In this document: piece by piece, positions 9,545 to 21,100 of the stretch
Position numbering within the stretch: the first letter of the stretch is position 1
Layout of the letters: each line of letters opens with the position of its first letter
From: Marinobacterium rhizophilum DSM 18822
GTDB taxonomy: Bacteria > Pseudomonadota > Gammaproteobacteria > Pseudomonadales > Balneatricaceae
Assembly (NCBI RefSeq): GCF_000378045.1
Contig: NZ_KB899100.1
Span: 44,699-108,698 of the forward strand
Direction of reading: 5' to 3'
Length of the DNA stretch: 64,000 bases
The notes under the pieces: model-generated
Told to the model about the DNA's origin: nothing
What the model saw: only the letters and a program-made list of their open reading frames with translations
Databases searched by the model: none
Program-made: the position numbers and the translations under genes

Positions 9545-10315
9545 ATGGTCAAAGCCGCAGATATTCTCACCCTGCCCGACAGTGCCCACAGTCACGATCA
9601 TGGTTACCACCAGCTGGTACTCGGACTCGAGGGCCAGACGGCCTTTGAGCTCGAAGGCCTGGGGCAGCGCGTCAGCCCGGGAATGGGCTGCGTGGTGCCT
9701 TCGTCCATTGACCATGCATTCTGCGGCATTGGCAACAACAGCATCCTGGTGATCAACCTGGCCAGCAATCAAAGTGTCTCGCGCGAGGAGCGCGAACGCA
9801 TGAACAGGCTGTTCGACCAGGCGGCCTATTTCGACATGAACAGCCATCTGCAGGTACTGGCCAACGCCGTCAGCCGGGAAATTCGGCAGTACCCCAACGA
9901 CCCCTTGCTGGCACGTGCCTGCAGCAACATGGTGCTCTGCACCCTTGGCAATCATCTCGCAACCCCGACGCCATCCCGCAAACCGGGGCTGCTGGACCTG
10001 GACCTGATCAACGAATACATTCAGCTCAACATGCAGCGCAAGATCAGCGTGGCTCACCTGGCCGGCGTCGCCTGCCTGAGCAGCAGCCAATTCCACGAGC
10101 TATTCAAACGCCAGGCCGGCATGACACCGCACCAGTTCCTGCTGATCAAACGCCTTACGGCGGCTCGCACTTTGCTGGAACAGGGCTACTCTGTATCCCA
10201 TGCAACCGAACAGTGCGGCTTTGCCAATCAAAGCGCGTTCACCCATGCGTTCCGGCGCCATTTCGGCGAAACTCCGGCACGTTACCGCCAGCAAGCGGCC
10301 TTTCAGACATCCTGA
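9545..10315 (+). CDS. AraC-family regulator next to putA (PruR-like)
   Basis: A 256-residue regulator with a short N-terminal cupin-like sensor part (HSHDHGYHQLVLGLEGQ; a PGMGCVVPS turn) and a C-terminal double helix-turn-helix of the AraC type (about residues 150-250). The second HTH contains GFANQSAFTHAFRRHFGETPARYR, the family signature. It is transcribed toward putA, 230 bases upstream. In Pseudomonas an AraC-type protein, PruR, activates putA in response to proline; the position makes the same role likely here, where PutA lacks its own DNA-binding domain. The start is an ATG without a clear Shine-Dalgarno. Confidence 0.85.
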   Translation: MVKAADILTLPDSAHSHDHGYHQLVLGLEGQTAFELEGLGQRVSPGMGCVVPSSIDHAFCGIGNNSILVINLASNQSVSREERERMNRLFDQAAYFDMNSHLQVLANAVSREIRQYPNDPLLARACSNMVLCTLGNHLATPTPSRKPGLLDLDLINEYIQLNMQRKISVAHLAGVACLSSSQFHELFKRQAGMTPHQFLLIKRLTAARTLLEQGYSVSHATEQCGFANQSAFTHAFRRHFGETPARYRQQAAFQTS

Positions 10316-10369
10316 GACCGGACTTTTCGACAAAAACTCCGGAGCATCCGGTAAGACGTTACACCCACT

Positions 10370-10391
10370 TGTCACTAAAGTGTCATTAATT
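10370..10391 (+). promoter_or_regulatory. Candidate AraC-type operator (11-bp direct repeat) upstream of putA
   Basis: Two adjacent 11-mers, TGTCACTAAAG and TGTCATTAATT, share TGTCA-Y-TAA. One helical turn of spacing fits the two HTH motifs of an AraC-family monomer. It lies about 155 bases before the putA ATG, in the 230-base gap between the regulator and putA. No clear sigma-70 promoter was found in that gap. Confidence 0.35.
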
Positions 10392-10545
10392 GCCGATGCA
10401 CTCGGCACGGCTCGTTATCGCCAGGGAGGCGAAACTCCGGACTCCCAGGTGTGTGCTTCTGAGCCAGCCCCCGCGCTGACCTATCCACAGGCCCCCGAAA
10501 ACCGCAGCCCGTCCTGCCTTTGAACAGGACTGTGAGGTACCGATC

Positions 10546-13500
10546 ATGTTCAAGGCCATTGATGTTCTAAACCCGGACTTCATCACGCGCACGCCCGCCG
10601 ATCTCTGGACAGAAATATCGCCACTCTATTCGGTCGATGAAGCCACCTGGTTGCAGCAACTGCTGCCACTGGCCAAGCCTGCACAGAAGGAGCTGGAGGA
10701 AACCACCCTCGGTGCCACCCGCCTGATTGAACAGGTACGCGCCGATGACGCCGCGATCCACATGATTGACGCCCTGCTGCTGGAATACAGCCTGGATACT
10801 CGCGAGGGGATTCTGCTGATGTGTCTGGCAGAAGCGCTGATGCGCATTCCCGATGCCGACACCGCCGACGCCCTGATCCGCGACAAACTCAGCGTCGCCG
10901 ACTGGAAAAAGCACCTCAAGAATTCCGACTCCCTGTTCGTCAATGCATCCACCTGGGGCCTGTTGCTGACCGGCAAGGTCGTCACCATGGATGAAAAGGA
11001 CGACGGCACACCGGCCAACGTCATCAACCGTCTGGTCAACCGCTTCTCCGAGCCTGTCATCCGCAAGGCCATGTACCAGGCCATGAAAATCATGGGCCAC
11101 CAGTTCGTGCTCGGGCGCAATATCGGCGAAGCGCTCAAGCGCGGTCGCAAGTACCGGGACCTGGGCTACACCTATTCCTTTGACATGCTGGGCGAAGCCG
11201 CCCTGACTGAGCGGGATGCCGACAAATACTTCGCCGACTACCTGCGTGCAGTCGAGTCCGTGGGCGGCGATACCTATGACGATGGCAAGGCCTCCAGACC
11301 GACCATTTCCATCAAGCTTTCGGCATTGCACCCGCGTTACGAGGCCGGACAGCACGATCGGGTCATGACCGAACTGTACGCCCGCGTGCTGCAGCTGATC
11401 AGCAAGGCGCGCACGCTCAATGTCGGCATTACCATCGATGCCGAAGAGGCGGACCGCCTGGAACTTTCCCTCGAATTGTTCGAAAAGCTGTACCGGGATC
11501 CTGCCTGTACCGGCTGGGGCAACTTTGGTCTGGTGGTGCAGGCATACTCCAAGCGCGCGCTGGCGGTGCTTGCCTGGCTGGCCAGCCTGGCGGGCGCACA
11601 GGGCGACCGCATTCCGGTGCGACTGGTGAAAGGCGCCTACTGGGATGCCGAAATCAAGCTGTGCCAGCAACGCGGCCTCAACGGTTACCCCGTCTATACC
11701 CGCAAGGAAGCCACAGATACCGCTTACCTGGCCTGCGCCCGCTTTCTGTTGAGCGACCCGGTACGCGGCAAGATTTTCCCGCAGTTCGCCAGCCACAACG
11801 CCCACACGGTGGCGTCTGTTCTGACCATGGCCCAGCATAACGATTTTGAGTTCCAGCGGCTGCACGGCATGGGTGACGCGCTCTACAACCGGGTACTGAA
11901 AAATCACCCGGTGAGCGTTCGCATCTATGCCCCGGTCGGCAGCCACAAGGATTTGCTGCCCTACCTGGTACGCCGCCTGCTGGAAAACGGCGCCAACAGT
12001 TCCTTCGTCCACCGCCTGGTTGATGCTCGCCACCCCATTGCCGACCTGGTACACCACCCGGTGGAAACGCTGACAAGCCGCGCGTCCCTTGCCAACCCGC
12101 ATATTCCGCTACCGCGCGATCTATACGGTGATGAGCGGCGCAACTCGTTCAGCCCGAATATTGAAATCGACAGCCAGTGGGCACCCTTCAAACAGGCGGT
12201 CGACGGCTTCATGCAACAGCAGTGGCACGGCGGTCCGATCATCAACGCCAGACAGCACCTGAGCGAAAATGTGCATCCCGTACTGGCACCGCAGAACCAT
12301 GCTGTGCGCGTCGGCGAAATGCACTGGGCCAGCGCCCAGCACGTGAGCGAAGCACTCGACCTGCTGAGCGACGGCTTTGTCAGCTGGAACGCAACCCCGG
12401 TCGATGAACGCGCTGCGTGCCTGGAACGCCTGGCCGACCTGCTGGAAGCCCACCTGGCAGAACTGGTTGCACTCTGTCATCTGGAGGCGGGCAAAACCAT
12501 TCAGGACAGCATCGACGAAGTCCGTGAAGCCGTGGACTTCTGCCGCTACTACGCCGTGCAGGCCCGCAACGGCCTGGGCCAGCCGCTGCTGGGTACCGCC
12601 TTTAACGGCAAAGAACGCCAGTACCGCCTTGATGGGCGCGGGGTTTTCGTCTGCATCAGCCCATGGAATTTCCCGCTGGCCATCTTCCTGGGCCAGGTCA
12701 GCGCCGCTTTGGTGGCCGGCAACAGCGTTATCGCCAAACCCGCCGAGCAGACCAGTCTGATCGCATGCCGTGCCGTAGAACTGGCCTTGCAGGCCGGCAT
12801 TCCGGCTGACGCCATCGCGCTGCTGCCGGGCGATGGCGCCAGCGTCGGTGCCCCCCTGACCCGTGATCCGCGCATTGCCGGTGTCGCTTTCACCGGCTCC
12901 ACCGAAACCGCGCAGCTGATCAACCGGTCCCTGGCGCAGCGCGACGCCGAAATCGTGCCGCTGATCGCCGAAACCGGTGGTCAGAACGCCATGATTATCG
13001 ATTCCACCTCCCTGCCCGAACAGGTGGTACGCGACGTGGTGCACTCCGCATTCGCTTCCGCCGGACAGCGCTGCTCGGCGCTGCGTGTACTCTATGTGCA
13101 GGAAGATGTGGCAGATCGCATTATCGACATGCTGCGCGGCGCCATGGCACAGCAGGTCCTTGGCGACCCCAGCCTGCACAGCACCGATATCGGCCCGGTT
13201 ATCGATCGCAAGGCGCAGCAGGGCCTGCAGGCCCACATCGAGAAGCTCAAGGCCAGCGCCCAGCTGATTGGCCAGACGCCGCTGCCTGAGAACGCGGCCA
13301 AGGGCACCTTTGTCGCCCCGACAGCTTTCGAGATCAGCGATATTGCGGTACTGGAACGTGAACAGTTCGGCCCCATATTGCACGTCGTGCGATACAAGGC
13401 CGCTGAACTGGACAAGGTGATCGACGCCATCAACGCCACCGGCTACGGCCTGACACTGGGCGTCCACAGCCGCAACGAAGAAACCACCCGGCACATTGCC

Positions 13501-13656
13501 CGTCGCGTTCGCGTTGGCAACATCTACATTAACCGCGACCAGATTGGTGCCGTTGTGGGTGTACAGCCCTTTGGCGGCCAGGGCCTGTCAGGTACCGGTC
13601 CCAAAGCCGGCGGTCCGCGCTACCTGCCGCGCTTCACGCGCGAAGTTGCGCTCTGA
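10546..13656 (+). CDS. putA: Bifunctional PutA: proline dehydrogenase / P5C dehydrogenase, without C-terminal domain
   Basis: PutA oxidises proline to pyrroline-5-carboxylate with FAD and then to glutamate with NAD+. The protein is 1036 residues. The proline dehydrogenase barrel includes VRLVKGAYW (Lys362) and YAPVGSHKDLLPYLVRR with NGANSSFVHR. The aldehyde dehydrogenase half has SPWNFPLAIF, AFTGSTETAQ, Glu809 in ETGGQNA and catalytic Cys843 in GQRCSA. There is no N-terminal ribbon-helix-helix, so it should not bind DNA. It stops soon after GLSGTGPKAGGPRYLPRF and lacks the C-terminal motif with NTxAxGGNAxLL that PutAs normally carry; that segment is encoded by the next gene. GTGAGG precedes the ATG. 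Confidence 0.95.
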   Translation: MFKAIDVLNPDFITRTPADLWTEISPLYSVDEATWLQQLLPLAKPAQKELEETTLGATRLIEQVRADDAAIHMIDALLLEYSLDTREGILLMCLAEALMRIPDADTADALIRDKLSVADWKKHLKNSDSLFVNASTWGLLLTGKVVTMDEKDDGTPANVINRLVNRFSEPVIRKAMYQAMKIMGHQFVLGRNIGEALKRGRKYRDLGYTYSFDMLGEAALTERDADKYFADYLRAVESVGGDTYDDGKASRPTISIKLSALHPRYEAGQHDRVMTELYARVLQLISKARTLNVGITIDAEEADRLELSLELFEKLYRDPACTGWGNFGLVVQAYSKRALAVLAWLASLAGAQGDRIPVRLVKGAYWDAEIKLCQQRGLNGYPVYTRKEATDTAYLACARFLLSDPVRGKIFPQFASHNAHTVASVLTMAQHNDFEFQRLHGMGDALYNRVLKNHPVSVRIYAPVGSHKDLLPYLVRRLLENGANSSFVHRLVDARHPIADLVHHPVETLTSRASLANPHIPLPRDLYGDERRNSFSPNIEIDSQWAPFKQAVDGFMQQQWHGGPIINARQHLSENVHPVLAPQNHAVRVGEMHWASAQHVSEALDLLSDGFVSWNATPVDERAACLERLADLLEAHLAELVALCHLEAGKTIQDSIDEVREAVDFCRYYAVQARNGLGQPLLGTAFNGKERQYRLDGRGVFVCISPWNFPLAIFLGQVSAALVAGNSVIAKPAEQTSLIACRAVELALQAGIPADAIALLPGDGASVGAPLTRDPRIAGVAFTGSTETAQLINRSLAQRDAEIVPLIAETGGQNAMIIDSTSLPEQVVRDVVHSAFASAGQRCSALRVLYVQEDVADRIIDMLRGAMAQQVLGDPSLHSTDIGPVIDRKAQQGLQAHIEKLKASAQLIGQTPLPENAAKGTFVAPTAFEISDIAVLEREQFGPILHVVRYKAAELDKVIDAINATGYGLTLGVHSRNEETTRHIARRVRVGNIYINRDQIGAVVGVQPFGGQGLSGTGPKAGGPRYLPRFTREVAL

Positions 13657-13685
13657 GCCCTCGATTCGCGATAGGAGTAATCCGC

Positions 13686-14390
13686 ATGATCAAACAGACT
13701 CAACTCGCCCAGGCCGCCCAATCCGCACTGAGCGCCTGGGAAGGCTGGAACGGGCTCGGCGTTGCCGGACGCGCACAATTGCTGCAGCACTTCATCGCCC
13801 AGCTTGACCACGAAACAGCCGCAATGGCCCAGTGGCAGATCAGCCAGGCACTGCAGCGGCTCGATGCCCCGCTCGAAATGCAGGGCCCCACCGGCGAATC
13901 CAACCTGCTGTCGACCAGCGGACGCGGACTCTTCATCATTGCCGGCGACCAGCAGGCCAGCAAGATAGCCATGGTCGGCCAGCTGGTTGCCGCGCTGATC
14001 AGTGGTAACGTCGTCCTGCTGGCACCCCATGCCAGCCAGACCGGCTTCTGCCGTGACCTGCTGCGCCAGCTGGTTGCCGGCAGCTGCCCGGCCGCCGCGG
14101 CACAGCTACTGGAAGGCGCGGACTCGGTGCTGGAATTGAGCCAGTGTCCCTCCCTCGCGGGCATCGCCTGCGTGTGTGATGACGTCACCGCCCGGGAACT
14201 GAACCGCCAGCTCTGCAGCCGTGATGGTGTGCTGGTACAGCTGATCGCCGAGACCGATAGCCACCGGTTACCGCTCATTGGCAGTGAACAATACCTGTAC
14301 CGCTTTATTACCGAGCAGGTCTGCACCACCAACACCACCGCGGTGGGCGGCAACGCTACCCTGCTGGAACTGGGCGGCCTGAACGAATAA
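13686..14390 (+). CDS. Stand-alone PutA C-terminal (ALDH-superfamily-like) domain
   Basis: A 234-residue protein whose end, RFITEQVCTTNTTAVGGNATLLELG, is split here as RFITEQVCTTNTTAV then GGNATLLELG: this is the conserved terminal motif of long PutA proteins. Upstream, residues about 50-200 look like the non-catalytic aldehyde-dehydrogenase-like domain found at the end of type B and C PutAs (GRGLFIIAGDQQASKIAMVG; LISGNVVLLAPH; no catalytic Cys/Glu pair seen). It starts 29 bases after the putA stop, in a different frame, with its own AGGAG, so it is a real separate gene and not a single-stop artefact. It probably docks on PutA to close the substrate tunnel; this is inference. Confidence 0.85.
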   Translation: MIKQTQLAQAAQSALSAWEGWNGLGVAGRAQLLQHFIAQLDHETAAMAQWQISQALQRLDAPLEMQGPTGESNLLSTSGRGLFIIAGDQQASKIAMVGQLVAALISGNVVLLAPHASQTGFCRDLLRQLVAGSCPAAAAQLLEGADSVLELSQCPSLAGIACVCDDVTARELNRQLCSRDGVLVQLIAETDSHRLPLIGSEQYLYRFITEQVCTTNTTAVGGNATLLELGGLNE

Positions 14391-14490
14391 TCGCAGAGAC
14401 GCTCTGCACCCTTGACCCATCTTCGACCCAACGAAGGCTACAAGAACAACGCTGCCTGTTTAAGGCGACCTATCACAGAGGCGCAACCTT

Positions 14491-15981
14491 ATGATTGCAA
14501 ACAATGCCGCGATTATCGGCACTTTTATTGTTTACCTGATAATGATGCTGGCGATCGGGCTGTACGCCTATAAACGCACATCCAACTCGGCTGACTACTT
14601 CCTCGGCGGGCGCTCTCTGGGGCCCTGGCCTGCTGCGCTCTCGGCCGGCGCCTCCGACATGAGCGGCTGGCTGCTGCTGGGCCTGCCCGGCTACGCCTTC
14701 GCCTCCGGCCTGGAAGCCGTTTGGCTCGGCGGCGGCCTGCTGCTGGGCACGTATCTGAACTGGCTACTGGTGGCAAAGCGCCTGCGTACCTACAGCTTTG
14801 AAGCCAACGACGCGCTGACCCTGCCGGAATTCTTCTCCAACCGGTTTGAAGATAACAGCAACATGATCCAGGTGATCTCGGCCTTCTTCATCCTGCTGTT
14901 TTTCCTGTTCTACACCAGCTCCGGCCTCGTGGCCGGTGGCAAACTGTTCGAAACCGTGTTCGGGCTGGATTACAGCATCGCGGTTATTGTCGGCACCGTG
15001 GCCGTCGTTTCCTATACGCTTTTCGGAGGCTACCTCGCCGTTTGCTGGACCGACCTGGTTCAGGGTCTGCTGATGGCCGCCGCATTGGTGGTCGTCCCGG
15101 TTGTCGCCATGCAGGCTGATGGCGGCATCACCGAACTGTTTACCGTACTGGAAACCAAGAACCCCGAACTGCTCACCATCTGGAACGACTCCACTGGCAC
15201 GCCGCTGACCTGGATTGCCATAGTGTCACTGGCAGCCTGGGGCCTGGGCTACTTCGGCCAGCCGCACATACTGGCCCGCTTTGCAGGTATTCGTGACAAT
15301 GCCGCAGTCCCGGCGGCACGGCGCATTGCAGTCATCTGGTCAGGTCTGGCCATGGCCGGTGCCTTCCTGGTCGGGCTGGCCGGTATCGTCCATGTCGACA
15401 GCAGCATGGGCGGCAGCCTCGGTGATGGCGAAACCATCTTCATGGTACTGGTCAATGCGATGTTCCACCCCATTGTCGCCGGCATTCTGCTGGCAGCTAT
15501 CCTCGCAGCTATCATGAGTACTGCCGACTCCCAGCTGCTGGTGTCGTCCTCTGCCCTGGCGGAAGATTTTTACCGCAACCTGCTGCGCAAGAATGCCAGC
15601 CAGCAGGAAATCGTCATGGTCGGTCGCGTGGCCGTTATTGCCTTGTCGATTGTCGCTCTGATGCTCGCGATGAATCCGGACAGCACGGTGCTGGGGCTGG
15701 TGTCCTATGCCTGGGCGGGCTTTGGCGCCGCTTTTGGCCCGACCCTGATTCTGGCACTGTACTGGAAGCGCATGAACCGCGCGGGCGCCCTGGCCGGCAT
15801 TCTGGTGGGTGGTATTACCGTGGTGATCTGGAAACAGATGTCCGGCGGAATCTACGACCTGTATGAAATCGTCCCGGGCATCATATTTGCCACCCTGGCG
15901 ATCATCATCGCATCACTGGTTACCAGCGCTCCGTCTGCGTCGGTCCAGACCCGCTTCGACGCTTACAGCAGCAAGCTGTAA
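14491..15981 (+). CDS. putP: Sodium/proline symporter
   Basis: PutP is a 13-helix inner-membrane transporter of the sodium:solute symporter family that imports proline with Na+. The protein is 496 residues (E. coli PutP 502). Typical segments include SAGASDMSGWLLLGLPG in the second helix, SNRFEDNS after helix 2, and GGYLAVCWTDLVQGLLM in the middle. It follows putA and the PutA-domain gene on the same strand and is followed by a strong terminator, so import and breakdown of proline are grouped. Confidence 0.96.
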   Translation: MIANNAAIIGTFIVYLIMMLAIGLYAYKRTSNSADYFLGGRSLGPWPAALSAGASDMSGWLLLGLPGYAFASGLEAVWLGGGLLLGTYLNWLLVAKRLRTYSFEANDALTLPEFFSNRFEDNSNMIQVISAFFILLFFLFYTSSGLVAGGKLFETVFGLDYSIAVIVGTVAVVSYTLFGGYLAVCWTDLVQGLLMAAALVVVPVVAMQADGGITELFTVLETKNPELLTIWNDSTGTPLTWIAIVSLAAWGLGYFGQPHILARFAGIRDNAAVPAARRIAVIWSGLAMAGAFLVGLAGIVHVDSSMGGSLGDGETIFMVLVNAMFHPIVAGILLAAILAAIMSTADSQLLVSSSALAEDFYRNLLRKNASQQEIVMVGRVAVIALSIVALMLAMNPDSTVLGLVSYAWAGFGAAFGPTLILALYWKRMNRAGALAGILVGGITVVIWKQMSGGIYDLYEIVPGIIFATLAIIIASLVTSAPSASVQTRFDAYSSKL

Positions 15982-16073
15982 CTTTGAGGACCGCCGCGCG
16001 CTCAGGCGTGCGGCACTCGGCACGACGGGATCGCACAATCCCGGTCAATGCCGGTTAATCTCACTCTTTTTGC

Positions 16074-16098
16074 AAGCAGCCTTCGGGCTGCTTTTTTT
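16074..16098 (+). terminator. Terminator of the proline cluster
   Basis: Stem AGCAGCC/GGCTGCT with a UUCG-type tetraloop, followed by seven T, about 90 bases after putP. The bases between putP and this hairpin hold nothing else I can recognise. Confidence 0.92.
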
Positions 16099-16168
16099 GT
16101 CCGCCGGTTTGCGCAAGCCCAGTTCGGCGACACGCATCGACCTGCCATCAATCAAGCATGCGCGATTC

Positions 16169-16366
16169 CTATGCGGCGACAACGTCGGCGCCAGCCCCGC
16201 CTCGCCGGCGATTCCAGAATTTCTCGTGAAAAAAGAACGCCACACTGTTTACCGCCGGCTCTACAAGCGCAAGGGTGCCGCCGATTAACATATCCCCCGT
16301 CAGCAACCAGGCCACCACGAAGGCAATGCTGAAATGCATCATCGCAAAACTCAGTGTTTTTAACAT
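16169..16366 (-). CDS. DUF2061 small membrane protein
   Basis: A 65-residue protein matching the DUF2061 pattern: KTLSFAMMHFSIAFVVAWLLTGD, split as KTLSFAMMHFSIAF and VVAWLLTGD, then GGTLALVEPAVNSVAFFFHEKFW. Two hydrophobic helices are visible (residues about 8-24 and 28-45) with the conserved EP and HEKxW. The start at 16366 has GGAGG seven bases upstream; a start four codons earlier would consume that site. Function of the family is not established. Promoter elements are well placed just upstream. The C-terminal tail (RRRGGAGADVVAA) is not conserved to my knowledge. Confidence 0.85.
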   Translation of the reverse strand: MLKTLSFAMMHFSIAFVVAWLLTGDMLIGGTLALVEPAVNSVAFFFHEKFWNRRRGGAGADVVAA

Positions 16367-16405
16367 GCTCACCTCCATCCGCTCGGGTCATTCGACACAG
16401 GGCGA

Positions 16406-16434
16406 ATAATAGGCGCCATCATTCAATTTATTAA
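16406..16434 (-). promoter_or_regulatory. Candidate promoter of the DUF2061 gene
   Basis: Minus-strand TTAATA (16434-16429) and TATTAT (16411-16406) are 17 bases apart, about 40 bases before the start codon. The -35 region lies in an AT-rich patch that includes the palindrome ATCAATTGAT. Confidence 0.55.
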
Positions 16435-16521
16435 ATCAATTGATCGAATGAACATGTTAGTCAAATACTATTTAAGCAGAAGGCAACAATGCAGGCACCG
16501 GACGGGGCAGTGTCCAGAGCA

Positions 16522-16548
16522 CAAAAAAACCGCCCGAAGGCGGCTTTT
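16522..16548 (-). terminator. Terminator of gltBD
   Basis: On the minus strand CCGCC-TTCG-GGCGG followed by seven T, about 20 bases after the gltD stop. Confidence 0.9.
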
Positions 16549-16566
16549 CTTTAGCGCGGTATCACA

Positions 16567-18051
<1,485 letters not shown>

Positions 18052-18125
18052 TCATCAAAGAATCGCGCAGACTCAGCACAGAAGCGCTGTGCAGGGCCTG
18101 CCTGACCCGAGGGATAAATTGGCGC

Positions 18126-21100
18126 TTATTCCGGACGCTTGCGCATGTTGTCCAGCAAAGCGTTCAGGCTTGCCGCCTTGGGCTTAACGAGCCAGAAACG
18201 GGGAATGTAATCGAAGAAGTTATCCACAATCTCCTGACCCCACTGGCTGCCCGTTTCCCGGACAAATTCGATGATTACCGAACGCAGGTGGTTCTTGTAC
18301 GCTTCCATCTGCTCAGTGTGAATACGGTGAATCTCGACCAGTTCGTGGTTGTACTTGTCCACGAAGTTATTTTCCAGATCCAGTACGTAGGCAAAACCAC
18401 CGGTCATGCCGGCACCGAAATTGTAACCGGTAGAGCCCAGCACGGTCACCAGACCGCCGGTCATGTATTCACAGCAATGATCGCCGGCACCTTCCACCAC
18501 AGCATGCACACCGGAGTTGCGCACGGCAAACCGCTCTCCGGCGCTGCCGGCCGCGAACAGCTTGCCAGCCGTGGCGCCATAGAGGCAGGTATTGCCCATA
18601 ATTGCGGTCTCATTGGACTTGAAGGTGACTTCCTTGAACGGATAGAGCACCAGCTTGCCGCCCGCCATGCCCTTGCCGACATAGTCGTTGGCATCGCCTT
18701 CGAGGATCAGGTTCTGACCGCCAGCGTTCCAGACACCAAACGACTGACCTGCATGACCGCGGAACCGGAAGGTCACCGGCTCATCCGCCATGCCATTGTT
18801 ACCGTACCGCTTGGCAATGGCACCCGAGGTGCGTGCACCGACTGAACGGTCGCAGTTGCAGATCGCCAGCTCCCAGTCACCGCCACGCTTGGCGTCAATC
18901 GCCTCTTCGGACAGCTCGAGCATCGCGGTGTTCAGCTCACCCTTGTCAAAGGGCTCATTGCGGCTCTGCTGTACCGTATGCGGGTACTCGCTCGGTACGC
19001 CGCCATCGCTGATGATGGGGCTCAGATCCAGCGATTTCTGGCGTGAAGTTTCACCTTCAAGCAGCGTCAGCAGGTCAACCCGGCCAACCAGCTCTTCCAG
19101 CGAACGCACACCCAGCTGGGCCATCCACTGACGGGTTTCTTCGGCCACGAAACGGAAGTAGTTCTTGACCATTTCCACGGTGCCGCGGAAATGGTCCTTG
19201 CGCAGGCCGTCGTTCTGGGTAGCAACACCGGTTGCACAGTTGTTCAGGTGGCAGATGCGCAGGTACTTGCAGCCCAGCGCTACCATCGGCATGGTGCCGA
19301 AACCGAAGCTCTCGGCGCCCAGAATCGCCGCCTTGACAACATCGAGACCCGTTTTCAGGCCGCCGTCTGTCTGCAGGCGAATCTTGCCACGCAGCTGGTT
19401 GCCGCGCAGCGACTGATGCGCGTCCGCCAGCCCCAGTTCCCAGGGCGAACCGGCGTAGTGGATGGAAGTCAGCGGAGATGCCGCCGTACCGCCATCGTAG
19501 CCGGAAATGGTAATCAGGTCGGCATAGGCCTTGGCCACGCCGCAGGCGATGGTGCCAACACCCGGTCGGGATACCAGCTTGACCGAGACCAGACCTTCAG
19601 GATTGACCTGCTTGAGGTCAAAGATCAGCTGTGCCAGATCCTCGATCGAGTAGATATCGTGGTGCGGCGGCGGTGAAATCAGTGTCACGCCCGGCACAGA
19701 GAAGCGCAGACGGGCGATCAGCTCATTGACCTTGCCACCCGGCAGCTGGCCGCCTTCACCGGGTTTGGCGCCCTGGGCGACCTTGATCTGCATGACATCG
19801 GCGCTCATCAGGTATTCCGGCGTAACACCGAAACGGCCCGATGCGACCTGCTTGATCTTGGAGCGCTTCATGGTGCCATGGCGCAGCGGATCTTCACCGC
19901 CTTCACCCGAGTTGGAACGACCGCCCAACTCGTTCATGGCCACGGCCAGAGACTCATGTGCTTCCGGTGACAGGGCGCCAAGAGACATCGCGGCGGAGTC
20001 GAAGCGCGGGAAGATGTTCTCCACCGGCTCAACCTGGTCCAGCGCAACCGGCTTGGTATCGCTGCGCAAAGACAGCATGTCGCGCAGCGTCGCGATACCG
20101 CGCTTGTTGACCAGATCGGCATAACGCTGATACTTCGCCGGATCACCGCTGGATACCGCTTCATGGATCGCCAGCACAACATCCGGGTTGTAGGCATGGT
20201 ATTCGCCATCGTGCTTGTACTTCAGCAGGCCACCGGGCTGAATGGGCTTGCGTGCCGTCCAGGCTTCCTTGGCAAGCTGGGTCTGCTCAAATTCGAAGTC
20301 GCTGAAACGCGCACCTTCGATCCGGCTAACCACACCCTTGAAGCACAGATCCACAATCTCGGAACTCAGGCCAATCGCTTCAAACAACTGGGCCCCACGG
20401 TAAGACGAAATGGTGGAGATACCCATCTTGGACAGGATCTTCAGCAGGCCCTTGTTGATGCCCTTGCGGTAGCTCTCGTGGGCATCCAGCGGCGCCATCT
20501 GCAACTCGTTGCTGGCGCAGAGGTCATTGAGTACACGGTAGGACAGGTACGGGAAGACTGCAGTGGCACCAAAACCGAACAATACGGCAAAATGATGCGG
20601 ATCACGCGCCGTACCGGTTTCGACAATCAGGTTAGCATCACTGCGCAGGCCTTTTTCAACCAGACGGTGGTGCACAGCGCCGGTTGCAAAAGCCGCGTGA
20701 ATAGGGAGCTTGCCCTGCTCGATATTAGCGTCGGACAGCACCAGCAGCACCTTGCCGTCACGTACAGACTGCTCGGCCTGGTCACACAGTGCCTGAACCG
20801 CCTGTTCAAGCCCGACACCCGCCGTCGGATCGTAATTAAGATCCAGGCGTGCCACTTCAAAGCCGGACTCATTGTTATCACGAATACGATAGAACTTGCT
20901 CGCCGACAGCACAGGCGTGGTCAGAATCACGCGGCGCGCATGTTCGGGCGTATCTTCAAACACGTTGCGCTCGGCACCGAGGCAGGTTTCGAGCGACATG
21001 ACGATGGCTTCGCGCAGCGGGTCGATGGGCGGGTTGGTAACCTGCGCAAACTGCTGACGGAAGTAGTCATAGGGTGAACGAATGCGGCTGGACAACACGG

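Noticed and set aside
12121..13494. A 457-codon minus-strand reading frame
   Set aside because: Antisense to the aldehyde dehydrogenase half of putA with no recognisable motif.
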